The notes: generated from the letters alone by a model not told the origin. A DNA stretch of 64,000 nucleotides from Ruoffia tabacinasalis (GCF_042652985.1 NZ_JBHSHQ010000009.1:1-64000); one strand, 5' to 3'. Positions 1-9,256 are shown, counted from the first letter of the stretch. Made by a program: numbers and translations.

Positions 1-1
1 G

Positions 2-136
2 GACTTTAATGAAGTGAACCAAGCGTTTATTTCTTCTGTCGCCGTGCGCAGAAATAAAATACCTAGAAAACCTTTAAACTATAAGACGCCGTTGGAGGTC
101 TTTATTGAGAATGTATCAGAGTTAAATTATTTCTAG
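2..136 (+). CDS. IS30-family transposase, C-terminal fragment (cut by window edge)
   Basis: An open frame runs from the window edge to a TAG stop and encodes 44 residues ending in NKIPRKPLNYKTPLEVF followed by a short tail. The pattern N-x-I/L-PRK-x-LNYKTP-x-E-x-F is the hallmark C-terminus of IS30-family (DDE) transposases, which cut and join the ends of their insertion sequence. The catalytic core lies upstream of the window, so it cannot be said whether the element is intact. It lies tail-to-tail with tRNA-Arg and def. The family call is firm for so short a piece; the name of the IS is not known. Confidence 0.75.
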   Translation, partial: DFNEVNQAFISSVAVRRNKIPRKPLNYKTPLEVFIENVSELNYF

Positions 137-338
137 CTTAAATTGACAAATCAAATTTTAAAAAGCAAAAAAACCTCCTACTTTAGTAAGTAAGAGGTTT
201 ATTCAGTCAACAATATAATCCTATTTCAGCATGATACGATAAGCTTATAATAGGCGCCTTTTAGGGGGTTTTTAATTAAACAACTTACCCCCAGTTAGAA
301 CGCCACGCTATAAAGCGCGTCATATCACCGTTTTTGTA
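137..338. other. Structured non-coding spacer between IS30 remnant and tRNA-Arg
   Basis: No gene is seen here. Besides the terminator at 171-200 it holds a nested inverted repeat: GGCG (253-256) with CGCC (301-304), enclosing GGGGG (264-268) with CCCCC (288-292). This may be the IS30 end with adjacent target DNA or a decayed terminator. A clear terminal inverted repeat cannot be assigned because the other IS end is outside the window. Confidence 0.4.
171..200. terminator. Bidirectional intrinsic terminator
   Basis: Near-perfect hairpin AAACCTCCTACTT / AAGTAAGAGGTTT with a 3-nt loop and one mismatch. The minus-strand transcript runs into a T7 tract and the plus-strand transcript into TTTATT. 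It can end the IS30 transcript on one side and the def/tRNA-Arg transcript on the other. Confidence 0.7.
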
Positions 339-412
339 CGATCTAGGCAGGATTCGAACCTGCGACCGTTCGCTTAGAAGGCGAATGCTCTATCCAGCTG
401 AGCTACTAGACC
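339..412 (-). tRNA. tRNA-Arg (anticodon TCT)
   Basis: The full cloverleaf can be read on the minus strand: acceptor GGTCTAG pairs with CTAGATC, the T-loop carries GGTTCGAATCC, and the anticodon stem TTCGC/GCGAA encloses the loop CTTCTAA. The anticodon TCT (bases 376-378) reads AGA arginine codons. The genomic sequence does not encode the CCA end, so the CCA must be added enzymatically. It lies just downstream of def on the same strand. Confidence 0.97.
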
Positions 413-499
413 AAATCAATACTGACAACTCTTATATTATATCCTATGATTGACTGATTTGTCAATAACATTTTTAAAAGAGTTGTCGGTATTTTCTCA

Positions 500-1066
500 C
501 TAAATTAATGTTGTATCTTCATCTGGTTCCCAAGGTGTTTTTTCATCAATATGATCATAGAATAAGATTCCTTTTAAGTGATCAATTTCGTGTTGTACAA
601 CGACTGCTTCATAATCTCTTAAACGAATTTTCTTTTCGTTACCTTCTAAATCATTATATTTAACCGTTACACGTTTAGGTCTTGGAACGATTCCTGGTAC
701 TTCGCGAGGAACTGAGAGACAGCCTTCGCCCTCTTTCAACGCTACTTTTTGAACCGCATGGCTTATGATTTTTGGATTAACAAAGATTTCATCAATCAGA
801 GGTTCAGTTTCATTTCCCTCTTCATCATAATCCATTAAATATACAGCAAATATTTGTTGGTCGATACCAATTTGTGGTGCTGCTACTCCTACGCCTGGAC
901 GCAAGTTATATTTTTCAGCCGTTTCTGAATCTTGGCTGTTTATTAAGAATTGTCTCATAGCCACAGCTGTCTCTTTCAATTCTTCATTGATTGGAAACTC
1001 TACAGGCCTAGCTTGTTCTCTTAAGATTGGTTCTTTTTCAGGAACAAAATCTTTCATTGTTATCAT
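500..1066 (-). CDS. def: Peptide deformylase
   Basis: This Fe2+/Zn2+ metalloenzyme removes the N-formyl group from the initiator methionine of new proteins. All three family motifs are present: GVGVAAPQ (about residue 58), EGCLS with the metal-binding Cys (about 114) and the metal-binding HEIDH (about 159). The insertions and the 188-residue length fit the type 2 enzymes of Gram-positives. I start at the internal MITMKDF because GAGGAA lies four bases upstream and the same N-terminus is typical of Lactobacillales Def; an in-frame ATG four codons earlier has no ribosome site. The start sits one base after the hflX stop, so translation is probably coupled. Confidence 0.96.
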   Translation of the reverse strand: MITMKDFVPEKEPILREQARPVEFPINEELKETAVAMRQFLINSQDSETAEKYNLRPGVGVAAPQIGIDQQIFAVYLMDYDEEGNETEPLIDEIFVNPKIISHAVQKVALKEGEGCLSVPREVPGIVPRPKRVTVKYNDLEGNEKKIRLRDYEAVVVQHEIDHLKGILFYDHIDEKTPWEPDEDTTLI

Positions 1067-1067
1067 A

Positions 1068-2312
1068 TTATTCCTCATTTCTTATATCAGTTAGACGTCG
1101 TCGATATCCCGATAGTATATAATACTGATATTCTTCATTAAATTCAATGTCTTTTATTAAAGTTTTTTGTCGGTATAGCGCTAATAACTCTGCTTCTTCA
1201 GGTTGAATTTCTACTTGAAACTCTTCTGCATTCGATATACAGATATCCCAAATCGCTTGTTTTAAGGTTTCAATACCTTTTTTATCCAGTGCTGAGATAG
1301 TTACATTAGGTTGCAATGTCGGTTCAAACCCTGGATCTGCTTTATCTATCTTGTTGTAGACAGTTAAGACCGGGATATGATCCATATCTAACTCTTTTAA
1401 CAACTCTACGACGGTATCTTCATGCATATTGCTTGCAGGATGAGAGGCATCTACGACGTGTATTAATAAATCCACAAAGCGAATCTCTTCCAATGTTGAA
1501 TTAAATGCATGAATTAATTCTGTAGGTAGTTCATCAATAAAACCTACCGTATCTGTAATAGTGAAGGCATCATGACCGTTAATTTCTAACTTACGCGTTA
1601 AAGGGTCTAAGGTTGCGAATAATTGGTCTTGAACATACGTCTCACTTTCAGTTAATTCGCGTAACAAGGTTGATTTCCCTGCGTTTGTATAACCTGCTAG
1701 ACCAATATTAAATTCTCGGCCAGACTGTCTTCTAATACGCGTTCTTTCACGGTGTTCTTCCAATTGTTTCAAGTCTTTCTCAATCGTATGAATGCGACCA
1801 CGAATGACACGACGATCTTGTTCTAGTTTAGTCTCACCGGGTCCTCTAGTTCCAATCCCACCGGCTAGTCGAGATAATGATGTCCCTTGTCCGATGACTC
1901 TTGGAAGTAAATATTGGTATTGAGCTAGTTCAACTTGAAGTTTCCCTGCTTGGCTTCGCGCTCTTTGAGCAAATATATCAAGAATCAATTGTACACGGTC
2001 AATGACTTTTACGTCAAGTTGTTCTTCTAAATACATATTTGTGTTTGGTGATAATCTATTTAAAAAGATAACTAAATCAATATCAGAGTTAATGACAAAA
2101 TCACGAACATCCACTAGTTTTCCACTACCTACGACGGATTTCTGATCGATGCGCCTTAATTTTTGAGTGATTTCTCCAACCGGTAGACCATTAGCGGTCT
2201 CCGTTAGTGCCTTCATTTCTTTCATGATCGTTTCAAATTTTAAATCTGAAATGTTTTCTGTTTGTACTCCGACTATAAGTACCCTCTCGGGGTGATTTTC
2301 AGTCTCTATCAT
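1068..2312 (-). CDS. hflX: Ribosome-associated GTPase HflX
   Basis: HflX splits stalled or hibernating 70S ribosomes in stress. The 414-residue protein has the N-terminal HflX nucleotide-binding domain (about 1-200, with the glycine-rich GGIGTRGPGE near 151) and a helical region. The TRAFAC G domain follows, with G1 GYTNAGKS (about 207), G3 DTVGF (about 254) and G4 NKID (about 321). It lies 17 bases after miaA, and the miaA-hflX pair is widely conserved. The length is normal. Confidence 0.96.
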   Translation of the reverse strand: MIETENHPERVLIVGVQTENISDLKFETIMKEMKALTETANGLPVGEITQKLRRIDQKSVVGSGKLVDVRDFVINSDIDLVIFLNRLSPNTNMYLEEQLDVKVIDRVQLILDIFAQRARSQAGKLQVELAQYQYLLPRVIGQGTSLSRLAGGIGTRGPGETKLEQDRRVIRGRIHTIEKDLKQLEEHRERTRIRRQSGREFNIGLAGYTNAGKSTLLRELTESETYVQDQLFATLDPLTRKLEINGHDAFTITDTVGFIDELPTELIHAFNSTLEEIRFVDLLIHVVDASHPASNMHEDTVVELLKELDMDHIPVLTVYNKIDKADPGFEPTLQPNVTISALDKKGIETLKQAIWDICISNAEEFQVEIQPEEAELLALYRQKTLIKDIEFNEEYQYYILSGYRRRLTDIRNEE

Positions 2313-2329
2313 ATTTTTTTATCAACCTT

Positions 2330-3283
2330 TCAATTATTCTCTATATGTTCTTTCACTATACGTGAAGCTTCATTTATTGCGCCTTTTTCATTCGTCATAT
2401 CGATCCATTGTGGGTGCTTCATACGGTTTCTAAACCACGTTAATTGTCGTTTGGCATAACGTCTGGAGTTTTGTTGAATTGTTTCAATGACTTCTTCTTT
2501 ATCCATTTGATTATTGAAGTAAGGCCACCATTCTTTATAGCCGATACCTTTCACACTTTGCCAATCGGCACCTTCTGCCTGATCATATAACCATTTTGCC
2601 TCGTTTTCTAAGTCGGCTTTGACCATTTCATGCACTCTTAAATTTATTCTATCATATAATGCTTCTCGATCGCGATTTAATACTAATAAGCATTCATTAA
2701 ATACCGATTTTTTTATGTCATGTCCTGTTTGACTGGAAAAAGACCTTCCCGTTACTTGAATAACCTCAAGCGCGCGAATGGTTCTGCGAACGTTTTGGTA
2801 TGGGATTTTCTTGGCTGCTTCTGGATCGAGTTCGTTCAATCGGTTCCACATTGCTAAGTTACCCAATTTTAATGCTTGTTCTTCTAACTCTTTTCGAACT
2901 TCCTCATCTTGACTATCAACGCTTCCAAATTCTAAGTCGTATAACAAGCCTTCTAAGTAGAGTCCTGTTCCACCTACGATGATCGGTAGTTTTCCTCTTT
3001 GATGAATATCTTTGATTAATTTTTTAGCTTCATGTTTAAATTCACTTGCGTTATAAGGTTCTGAAACTTCAAGAATATCAAGCATATGATGGGGAACACC
3101 GTCCATTTCAGAAGCCTTAATTTTTCCTGTTCCAATATTTAAGTGCTTATACACTTGCAGACTATCGCCATTGATAATCTCACCATTAAATTCTTTCGCT
3201 AAATCTATACTCAGTTGTGTCTTTCCTACACCTGTAGGTCCTGCTATGACGAGTATCGATATTGATTTTAAATCCATGTACAT
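2330..3283 (-). CDS. miaA: tRNA dimethylallyltransferase
   Basis: MiaA transfers the dimethylallyl group from DMAPP to N6 of A37 in tRNAs reading UNN codons. The P-loop GPTGVGKT lies at about 15-22, followed by NGDSLQVYK, which includes the conserved Asp-Ser of the family, and the RRxxRALEV segment near residue 165. At 317 aa the size is standard. It sits between recN and hflX in a same-strand run with gaps of 12-17 bases, so co-transcription is likely. DMAPP supply links it loosely to ispA nearby. Confidence 0.96.
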   Translation of the reverse strand: MYMDLKSISILVIAGPTGVGKTQLSIDLAKEFNGEIINGDSLQVYKHLNIGTGKIKASEMDGVPHHMLDILEVSEPYNASEFKHEAKKLIKDIHQRGKLPIIVGGTGLYLEGLLYDLEFGSVDSQDEEVRKELEEQALKLGNLAMWNRLNELDPEAAKKIPYQNVRRTIRALEVIQVTGRSFSSQTGHDIKKSVFNECLLVLNRDREALYDRINLRVHEMVKADLENEAKWLYDQAEGADWQSVKGIGYKEWWPYFNNQMDKEEVIETIQQNSRRYAKRQLTWFRNRMKHPQWIDMTNEKGAINEASRIVKEHIENN

Positions 3284-3295
3284 TATCCTTTATAC

Positions 3296-5029
3296 TTACT
3301 TTTTCATTGGGTGATATTCTTTTAATAATTCTTTAGCCATACGAAGCGATGTTTGAGTCATATCTCTTCCTGAAAGCATGAGTGCTATGGCTTCAATGCG
3401 TTCATTCGGTGATAATTGCTTCACATTTGTAGCTGTTTTTTTATCTTCGACTTGCTTAAAGATATACAGTTGCTTATTCGAAATTGCTGCAACTTGTGGT
3501 AAATGCGTAATACAAAATACTTGATGGTATTGAGATACTTCGCGAATCTTTTCAGCGATGGCTTGTCCAACTCGGCCAGAGACTCCAGTATCTATCTCAT
3601 CGAATACCATCACTTTGGGTGATGTTTCGCGACTAAATACGGTCTTCAATGCCAACATAAAACGCGATAACTCTCCCCCACTAGCGACTTGAACTAATGG
3701 TTTTTGATCTTCTCCCACGTTAGTTGCGACATAAAACTCCACACTATTAAAGCCAGTTGGCGTTAGTCTCACAATTTCATCGATATTAACCATGTTTAAA
3801 GCCGTATCAATACTAGGTTCACTAAATCGAACTGTAAAGCGGCTATTCTCCATATATAAATCTTTTAATTCTGCTTCAATGGCTGAAATTAAATCTTGGG
3901 CAATGGATTGTCTTTTGTCATTAAGTCGTTTAGCTTTATCTAACGCACTTTGATAAGCTTCACTCAATTGAGCTTCAAGATCTTCAAGATAACTTTCCCG
4001 ATGACTAATTTGATAAACTTCTTCAGATATTTCGTTGAAATAATCTAATATCTCACTTAATTCCATCCCATACTTTCGCTTTAAGCGACTTAATTCGCCT
4101 AATCGGTCTTCAACTTGATCAATGGTTTGATTTTCTTCATCGAAGTCATTATCAAGTGCGGCCAATTGATGACTGTATTCTTCTAAATCATATTTAGATG
4201 ACGAGAGTCCGTCATGGATTTTTGCGAGTTGAGGTTGATAATCTTTAATCTCTTCTAATAGTAACAAGATTTGATCTAATTGCGTGATGACACTTTGATC
4301 TGATTCGCTAAGTAAGCTATTAATAGTGCTCATATTTTGATTAATTTGTTGAGCGTGTTGCAATTGCTTACTCATCTCTTCGAGTTCTTCATCTTCACCT
4401 ATAACTATTTGAGCTTCTTCGATCTCATTAATTTGAAATTCAAGGAAGTTTACCCGTTGGCGGTCATTCGTATCAGATTGCTGAGCATCTAGCCATTCTT
4501 TACGAAGTTGGCTATAAGTTATATAAGCTTTCTGATAGTCCTCCAACTCTTTTTTAATTCTTTTATTGCCATAATTATCCAATAAAGATAAATGCTTTGT
4601 ACGGTCCAACAATTCTTGATGTTCATTTTGTCCATGAATATCTACGAGATAATTCCCTATTTCTTTAAGTAAGGTGACGTTAGCTAATTGACCATTAATT
4701 CGAATGGTATTTTTCCCTGATTTATTAATTTCTCGTCGAATAATCAGACCATCCATGGCTATATCAACATTTAAGCCAAATTCAACTAGGGAATTTTCTA
4801 AGTCTTCCGGTAAATGATCAAAAGAAAATAAGCCTTCAATTAATAATTTATCGTCTCCGTGTCGAATATAATCACTTGACCCACGACCACCACAAAGAAT
4901 ACCTAGGGCATCAATAATAATTGATTTCCCGGCTCCTGTCTCACCTGAAAGAACCGTCATCCCTTCGGTAAAATCGATATTCACTGCTTCAATAATCGCA
5001 AAATTCTCAATTGTTAAACTTTGTAGCAT
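3296..5029 (-). CDS. recN: DNA repair protein RecN
   Basis: RecN is an SMC-like ATPase that acts early in double-strand-break repair and in handling incoming DNA during transformation. The N-terminal head has Walker A GETGAGKS (about 30-37). A long coiled coil spans about 150-380. The C-terminal head has the signature ASGGELSRFMLALK and Walker B VMVFDEIDTGVSG. At 577 aa it is slightly longer than the Bacillus protein. The conserved neighbour argR/ahrC, usually between tlyA and recN, is absent; only 19 bases separate recN from tlyA. Confidence 0.97.
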   Translation of the reverse strand: MLQSLTIENFAIIEAVNIDFTEGMTVLSGETGAGKSIIIDALGILCGGRGSSDYIRHGDDKLLIEGLFSFDHLPEDLENSLVEFGLNVDIAMDGLIIRREINKSGKNTIRINGQLANVTLLKEIGNYLVDIHGQNEHQELLDRTKHLSLLDNYGNKRIKKELEDYQKAYITYSQLRKEWLDAQQSDTNDRQRVNFLEFQINEIEEAQIVIGEDEELEEMSKQLQHAQQINQNMSTINSLLSESDQSVITQLDQILLLLEEIKDYQPQLAKIHDGLSSSKYDLEEYSHQLAALDNDFDEENQTIDQVEDRLGELSRLKRKYGMELSEILDYFNEISEEVYQISHRESYLEDLEAQLSEAYQSALDKAKRLNDKRQSIAQDLISAIEAELKDLYMENSRFTVRFSEPSIDTALNMVNIDEIVRLTPTGFNSVEFYVATNVGEDQKPLVQVASGGELSRFMLALKTVFSRETSPKVMVFDEIDTGVSGRVGQAIAEKIREVSQYHQVFCITHLPQVAAISNKQLYIFKQVEDKKTATNVKQLSPNERIEAIALMLSGRDMTQTSLRMAKELLKEYHPMKK

Positions 5030-5048
5030 AACTTCACCCCATTGGTTT

Positions 5049-5861
5049 TTATAAATTATCGTGTGCTATTTGCACTATCTCTTCAATATTTATGTTTGCT
5101 TTACTATCATTGTTCAATTCTTTTGAGTTTTTAATATGGGCTAGAAATTCAATGTTTCCTTCGCCACCAGTAATTGGTGAATAAGTTAAATTCTCGATGG
5201 TATAGCCGATACGGCACATCATATCGATGACTTCGTGTAAGACATCTTTATGAACGGTCATATCCTTAATAATCCCTTTTTTACCGACACGCTCTGGTCC
5301 TGCTTCAAATTGTGGTTTAATAAGCACTAATACCGATCCGTCTTGTTCTAAGATTGGAATAAGTGGTGGTAAAATTAATCCAAGAGAAATAAACGAGACA
5401 TCAATACTCGCAATCGTTGGCGTTCCTTCCGTGAAATCCTCAGGCACTGAATGACGGAAGTTTTGACGCTCCATCACTACCACTCGCTCATCTTGACGTA
5501 ATTTATAAGCTAATTGATTATAACCTACATCCAAGGCATAACTTAACTTTGCACCATTTTGTAAGGCTGCATCCGTAAAACCTCCGGTAGAAGAACCTAT
5601 ATCAAGTAAGATATGATCGGTCATATCGATACCAAAATGTTTAATCGCTTTTTCTAATTTTAAGCCTCCGCGACTCACATATGGGATGGTCTTACCTTTA
5701 ATATGCAACTCTTTTGTAATATCAATCTTCTCACCAGGTTTATCATAGCGCTGGTTATTCGCATCATAAATTTGCCCCGCCATAATCAAGCGTTTCGCTT
5801 GCTCACGTGTATCTGTTAGTCCAGATTGAACTACTAATTTATCTAATCGTTCTTTTTTCAT
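5049..5861 (-). CDS. tlyA: TlyA-family rRNA 2'-O-methyltransferase / hemolysin-like protein
   Basis: TlyA-type enzymes methylate ribose 2'-OH groups in rRNA using S-adenosylmethionine. An S4 RNA-binding domain covers about residues 1-65 (RLDKLVVQSGL start). The FtsJ/RrmJ-like Rossmann domain follows, with the SAM loop DIGSSTGGFTDA near 83 and the KPQFE motif near 182. The 270 aa length is normal, and AAGGAG supports the start. It lies 8 bases after ispA. The substrate in Lactobacillales is not firmly known. Confidence 0.9.
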   Translation of the reverse strand: MKKERLDKLVVQSGLTDTREQAKRLIMAGQIYDANNQRYDKPGEKIDITKELHIKGKTIPYVSRGGLKLEKAIKHFGIDMTDHILLDIGSSTGGFTDAALQNGAKLSYALDVGYNQLAYKLRQDERVVVMERQNFRHSVPEDFTEGTPTIASIDVSFISLGLILPPLIPILEQDGSVLVLIKPQFEAGPERVGKKGIIKDMTVHKDVLHEVIDMMCRIGYTIENLTYSPITGGEGNIEFLAHIKNSKELNNDSKANINIEEIVQIAHDNL

Positions 5862-5869
5862 ATGACTCC

Positions 5870-6754
5870 TTAGTCTATATCTGTGAATGAGAGAAATTTA
5901 TTTAAAATACTGTAATCCGTTCCACTCAACTTAGTAATTTTTTCAATGATTTTTTCCGCTTTTTCACGTTCTTGACCTAAAACTTCTTTTGATTCTTCTA
6001 AACCAAGTAAGTTTGGATAGGTTGATTTCTTGTTGAATTCATCACTTGAATGACCTTTTCCAGATAACGTACTGTCATCAATTACATCAAGTAAATCATT
6101 ATGGATTTGATATAAAACGCCAAAGGTTTCACCAAAGTTTACTAATAATTCTTCAATTTCAGGGCTGAATTCGCCAATAATGGCTGCGGCTTGTGTCGCA
6201 AAGGTAAATAATTTCCCCGTTTTAAATTCATGAATCTGATTTAATTCTTCTAACGTAATTTCTTTATTCTCCGCTTGCATGTCACCTAGTTGACCTGCAA
6301 CCATCCCGTGTGAACCTGCAGCAGAACTTAGTAAAGACATAATTTTAACTTTCTGTTTACTCTTTAATTTTGAATCATCACTAATCAGGCTGAATGCATC
6401 CGTTAATAATGCGTCCCCTGCTAGAATGGCTGTCGCTTCATCAAATTTAATATGAGCGGTTGGTTGACCTCGTCTTAAGTCATCATTGTCCATCGCCGGT
6501 AAATCATCATGAATTAAAGAATACGTATGAATAAATTCTAAAGCAACAGCTGTGGTTGCTCCTTTTTTCATATGCTTCTCTGATTCTGCGTTTAAGATAG
6601 CCAGTAATAGTAACGGACGTAGTCGTTTGCCGCCACCTTTTAATGAATAAATCATTGGTTTTAACATTTCAATTGGCGTTTGAAGAAGGCGAATATGTTC
6701 GTCTAATTCAGTTTCAAATACATTTCTTAAATCGTTTAAATCTTGTTTAGTCAT
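5870..6754 (-). CDS. ispA: Farnesyl diphosphate synthase (polyprenyl synthetase family)
   Basis: The enzyme condenses IPP with DMAPP/GPP to FPP, the precursor for undecaprenyl phosphate used in wall synthesis. The first aspartate-rich motif is DDLPAMDNDDLRRG near residue 88, preceded by GGGKRLRPLL. The second motif reads HNDLLDVIDD, so its first Asp is Asn; this is a visible variation, and its effect is unknown. The 294 aa length is typical. The start overlaps the xseB stop by 8 bases, implying coupled translation. Confidence 0.94.
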   Translation of the reverse strand: MTKQDLNDLRNVFETELDEHIRLLQTPIEMLKPMIYSLKGGGKRLRPLLLLAILNAESEKHMKKGATTAVALEFIHTYSLIHDDLPAMDNDDLRRGQPTAHIKFDEATAILAGDALLTDAFSLISDDSKLKSKQKVKIMSLLSSAAGSHGMVAGQLGDMQAENKEITLEELNQIHEFKTGKLFTFATQAAAIIGEFSPEIEELLVNFGETFGVLYQIHNDLLDVIDDSTLSGKGHSSDEFNKKSTYPNLLGLEESKEVLGQEREKAEKIIEKITKLSGTDYSILNKFLSFTDID

Positions 6755-6983
6755 TCATAACCTCTCTATCTAATTCAACATCACCTTTATCTGTCATCAT
6801 CTTAGCGACTGTGCTTTCTGCATCAGTTAATGATTTTTGGCAATATTGGCTTAACTCTACTCCGCGTTGAAAAGATTCTAACGCTTTTTCTAAAGGTAAA
6901 TCGCCCTTTTCAAGTTGAGATACAATTTGTTCTAACTCTTGTAATGCTTCTTCGAAATTTTCTGGTTGCTTTGTTTTTGCCAT
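6747..6983 (-). CDS. xseB: Exodeoxyribonuclease VII small subunit
   Basis: This 78-residue helical protein binds XseA to form exonuclease VII, which degrades single-stranded DNA in both directions. It shows the family core FEEALQELEQIVSQLEKGDL followed by the ESFQRGVEL region. It starts 3 bases after xseA with GGAGTAAACA before the ATG, and overlaps ispA at its end. Confidence 0.96.
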   Translation of the reverse strand: MAKTKQPENFEEALQELEQIVSQLEKGDLPLEKALESFQRGVELSQYCQKSLTDAESTVAKMMTDKGDVELDREVMND

Positions 6984-6986
6984 TGT

Positions 6987-8369
6987 TTACTCCTTCTCTA
7001 TATCAGAAAGCTGTTGAAATATATTATCTGTAGATGTTTCTGTTACTTGTGCTTCAATTTGTCCGTCACTTAAATTTACCTTAATCATATCATTTTTTTC
7101 AACTTCAGTGATATGTTTTACAATGTTATCTTTTGAAGTCACGACTGCATATCCTCTTTGAACGCTCTTTAATGGGCTATATGCGTCAAGCAATTGCATG
7201 AGATTACCAAAGACAACTTTCTTATTGTATTGATATTGTTCCATATTACGATTTAATTGTTTCGTAAAAGCCGTTAAATCTTTTTGGTATTGATTAATAA
7301 GCCCTTGCGGTTGTTGTAAGGACAGTCGTTGTTTTAACACGTTTACTTGATTCTTTTGCTCCGTAAAGTAATTATCTTTGTTATTATTCAATCTTTCGAT
7401 CGCTAAGTCTAGCTGTTGCATGTATGGTTGATATAGTCGCTCAGGTTGTGTCATGACATAAGATTGGGCAAAGCGCTCATAATACTTTCGCATATATTGA
7501 ATGCGTTGATTCATTGAATAAAATACGCGCTCTTCCATCTGAGTTAAGTAAGTTAATACTTCTTGTAAGACTGGTACGGCAATTTCAGCCGCAGCAGTTG
7601 GGGTTGCAACTCGAATGTCAGCCACAAGATCAGACAAGGTTGTATCTGTTTCGTGACCAATTGAAGATATTACTGGAAGCGGACAATTTAGAATAGCCAT
7701 TGCGACTTGTTCGTCATTAAAGCACCAAAGATCCTCTATGGAACCTCCCCCACGTGCAACAATGACTGTGTCAAACTCGTCTTGCCTATCTTTAACTTTA
7801 TTAAAGGCTGCGACGATTTCACCCGCGGCTTCTTTACCTTGTACCCGGGTTGGAATGACTGTGATTTCAACGATTGGATAGCGACGATTGATGGTCGTAA
7901 TAATATCGCGAATTACTGCTCCACTTGGACTCGTGATAACCGCGATTTTCTTAGGAAAGCGTGGAATTGGTAATTTAGGTCGATCAAATAGACCAGCTTT
8001 TTTGAATTTTTCTTTTAATTGTTCTAGTTGTTGGTATAAAGCTCCAATTCCATCTGGTTGAATGCTATCAATCACAATTTGATACGCTCCAGAAGGTTCA
8101 TATAAAGTAATCTTTCCGGTAACGAATACTTTCATCCCTTCTTCAATATTGAACTTAACGCGTTGAAAAGCCGAACGATACATCACTGCACTAATTCTTG
8201 CCCCTTCATCTTTCAAGCTAAAATATTGATGGGAATTGGGTCTCAAGCGAAAATTTGACACCTCTCCTACAACAAACACTCGTTGTAAATGCGGATCGAC
8301 ATCAAATTTTCTTTTTATATATTTGGTTAACGCTTGTACCGTTAAGTACTCTTGATTTTTTTCACTCAT
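6987..8369 (-). CDS. xseA: Exodeoxyribonuclease VII large subunit
   Basis: This is the catalytic subunit of exonuclease VII. The N-terminal OB-fold (about 1-105) contains GEVSNFR and the HQYFSLKDE stretch. The nuclease core holds AVITSPSGAVIRDI (about 141), VARGGGSIEDLW and SIGHETDTTLSDLVAD. A long coiled-coil region follows (about 290-390). The 460 aa length is normal. The start overlaps the folD stop as ATGA. Confidence 0.97.
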   Translation of the reverse strand: MSEKNQEYLTVQALTKYIKRKFDVDPHLQRVFVVGEVSNFRLRPNSHQYFSLKDEGARISAVMYRSAFQRVKFNIEEGMKVFVTGKITLYEPSGAYQIVIDSIQPDGIGALYQQLEQLKEKFKKAGLFDRPKLPIPRFPKKIAVITSPSGAVIRDIITTINRRYPIVEITVIPTRVQGKEAAGEIVAAFNKVKDRQDEFDTVIVARGGGSIEDLWCFNDEQVAMAILNCPLPVISSIGHETDTTLSDLVADIRVATPTAAAEIAVPVLQEVLTYLTQMEERVFYSMNQRIQYMRKYYERFAQSYVMTQPERLYQPYMQQLDLAIERLNNNKDNYFTEQKNQVNVLKQRLSLQQPQGLINQYQKDLTAFTKQLNRNMEQYQYNKKVVFGNLMQLLDAYSPLKSVQRGYAVVTSKDNIVKHITEVEKNDMIKVNLSDGQIEAQVTETSTDNIFQQLSDIEKE

Positions 8370-9256
8370 AAACTAACACCGTCTATGTAATCTTCGCTAT
8401 TTAAACCATGCTGAATGCAGGCACATAGAATTGTTTGCTCCATTAACATCGCTACCGTCATTGGCCCGACACCTCCGGGTACTGGTGTAATAGCACTTAC
8501 TTTATCAAATACTCCTTCATAATCAACATCTCCGACGAGTCTTCCATCATCTAATCGATTAATTCCGACATCAATGACAATTGCTCCATCTTTTAAATCA
8601 TCTTCTTTCACCAGATGCGGTGAACCAGCAGCGACCATGACAACATCGGCCTCAATTAAGTGTTGATGTAAGTCTCGAGTTAAGAGATGTGTAATCGTGA
8701 CGGTACTACCCATATTAGCTAAAAGGATGGATAAAGGTTTTCCAACAATTTGGCTGTAACCTACAACGGTGACATCTTTTCCTTTAATGTCAATGTTGTA
8801 ACGGTCAAGCAAACGTAAAATCCCTCGAGGTGTACAAGGATATAATTCACCCGTGCCCTCGACAATTTTCCCCATATTATAAGGATGGAAACCATCAACG
8901 TCTTTATCTGGTCGAATGACTTCTGTTACTGCCACTTGACTTAAATGTTTTGGTAGTGGGAATTGAACAATCATCCCTGTGACTGTGGGGTCATCATTTA
9001 AATCTTCAATCGTTTCATGTAATTCTGCTTGAGTAATCGAATGATCTAATGTTAGCCACTCAAAGTCAAAGCCAATATACTGAGCCGTTTTTTCTTTTTG
9101 TCCAACATAAATTTTACTTGCTGGATCTTCTCCTACAGTAATTACGACTAATTTCGGTGTGATCTGCTTTTCCTTCAGCTTTTCTACCGCATGTTTATAT
9201 TCTTCACGTAGTTGTAACGATAATTGCTTTCCATCTAAGACTTGAGTTTTAGACAT
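8366..9256 (-). CDS. folD: Bifunctional methylenetetrahydrofolate dehydrogenase/cyclohydrolase
   Basis: FolD interconverts 5,10-methylene-THF and 10-formyl-THF, feeding purines, formyl-Met and thymidylate. Visible motifs are VGEDPASKIYVGQKEK with the catalytic Lys, DVDGFHPYNMGK, the NADP loop VVGYSQIVGKPLS and TPVPGGVGPMTVAML. I start at the ATG with GAAGGCGG upstream, giving 296 aa; an in-frame TTG seven codons earlier has no ribosome site. It is the first gene of the folD-xseA-xseB-ispA-tlyA-recN run and has its own promoter. Confidence 0.97.
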   Translation of the reverse strand: MSKTQVLDGKQLSLQLREEYKHAVEKLKEKQITPKLVVITVGEDPASKIYVGQKEKTAQYIGFDFEWLTLDHSITQAELHETIEDLNDDPTVTGMIVQFPLPKHLSQVAVTEVIRPDKDVDGFHPYNMGKIVEGTGELYPCTPRGILRLLDRYNIDIKGKDVTVVGYSQIVGKPLSILLANMGSTVTITHLLTRDLHQHLIEADVVMVAAGSPHLVKEDDLKDGAIVIDVGINRLDDGRLVGDVDYEGVFDKVSAITPVPGGVGPMTVAMLMEQTILCACIQHGLNSEDYIDGVSL

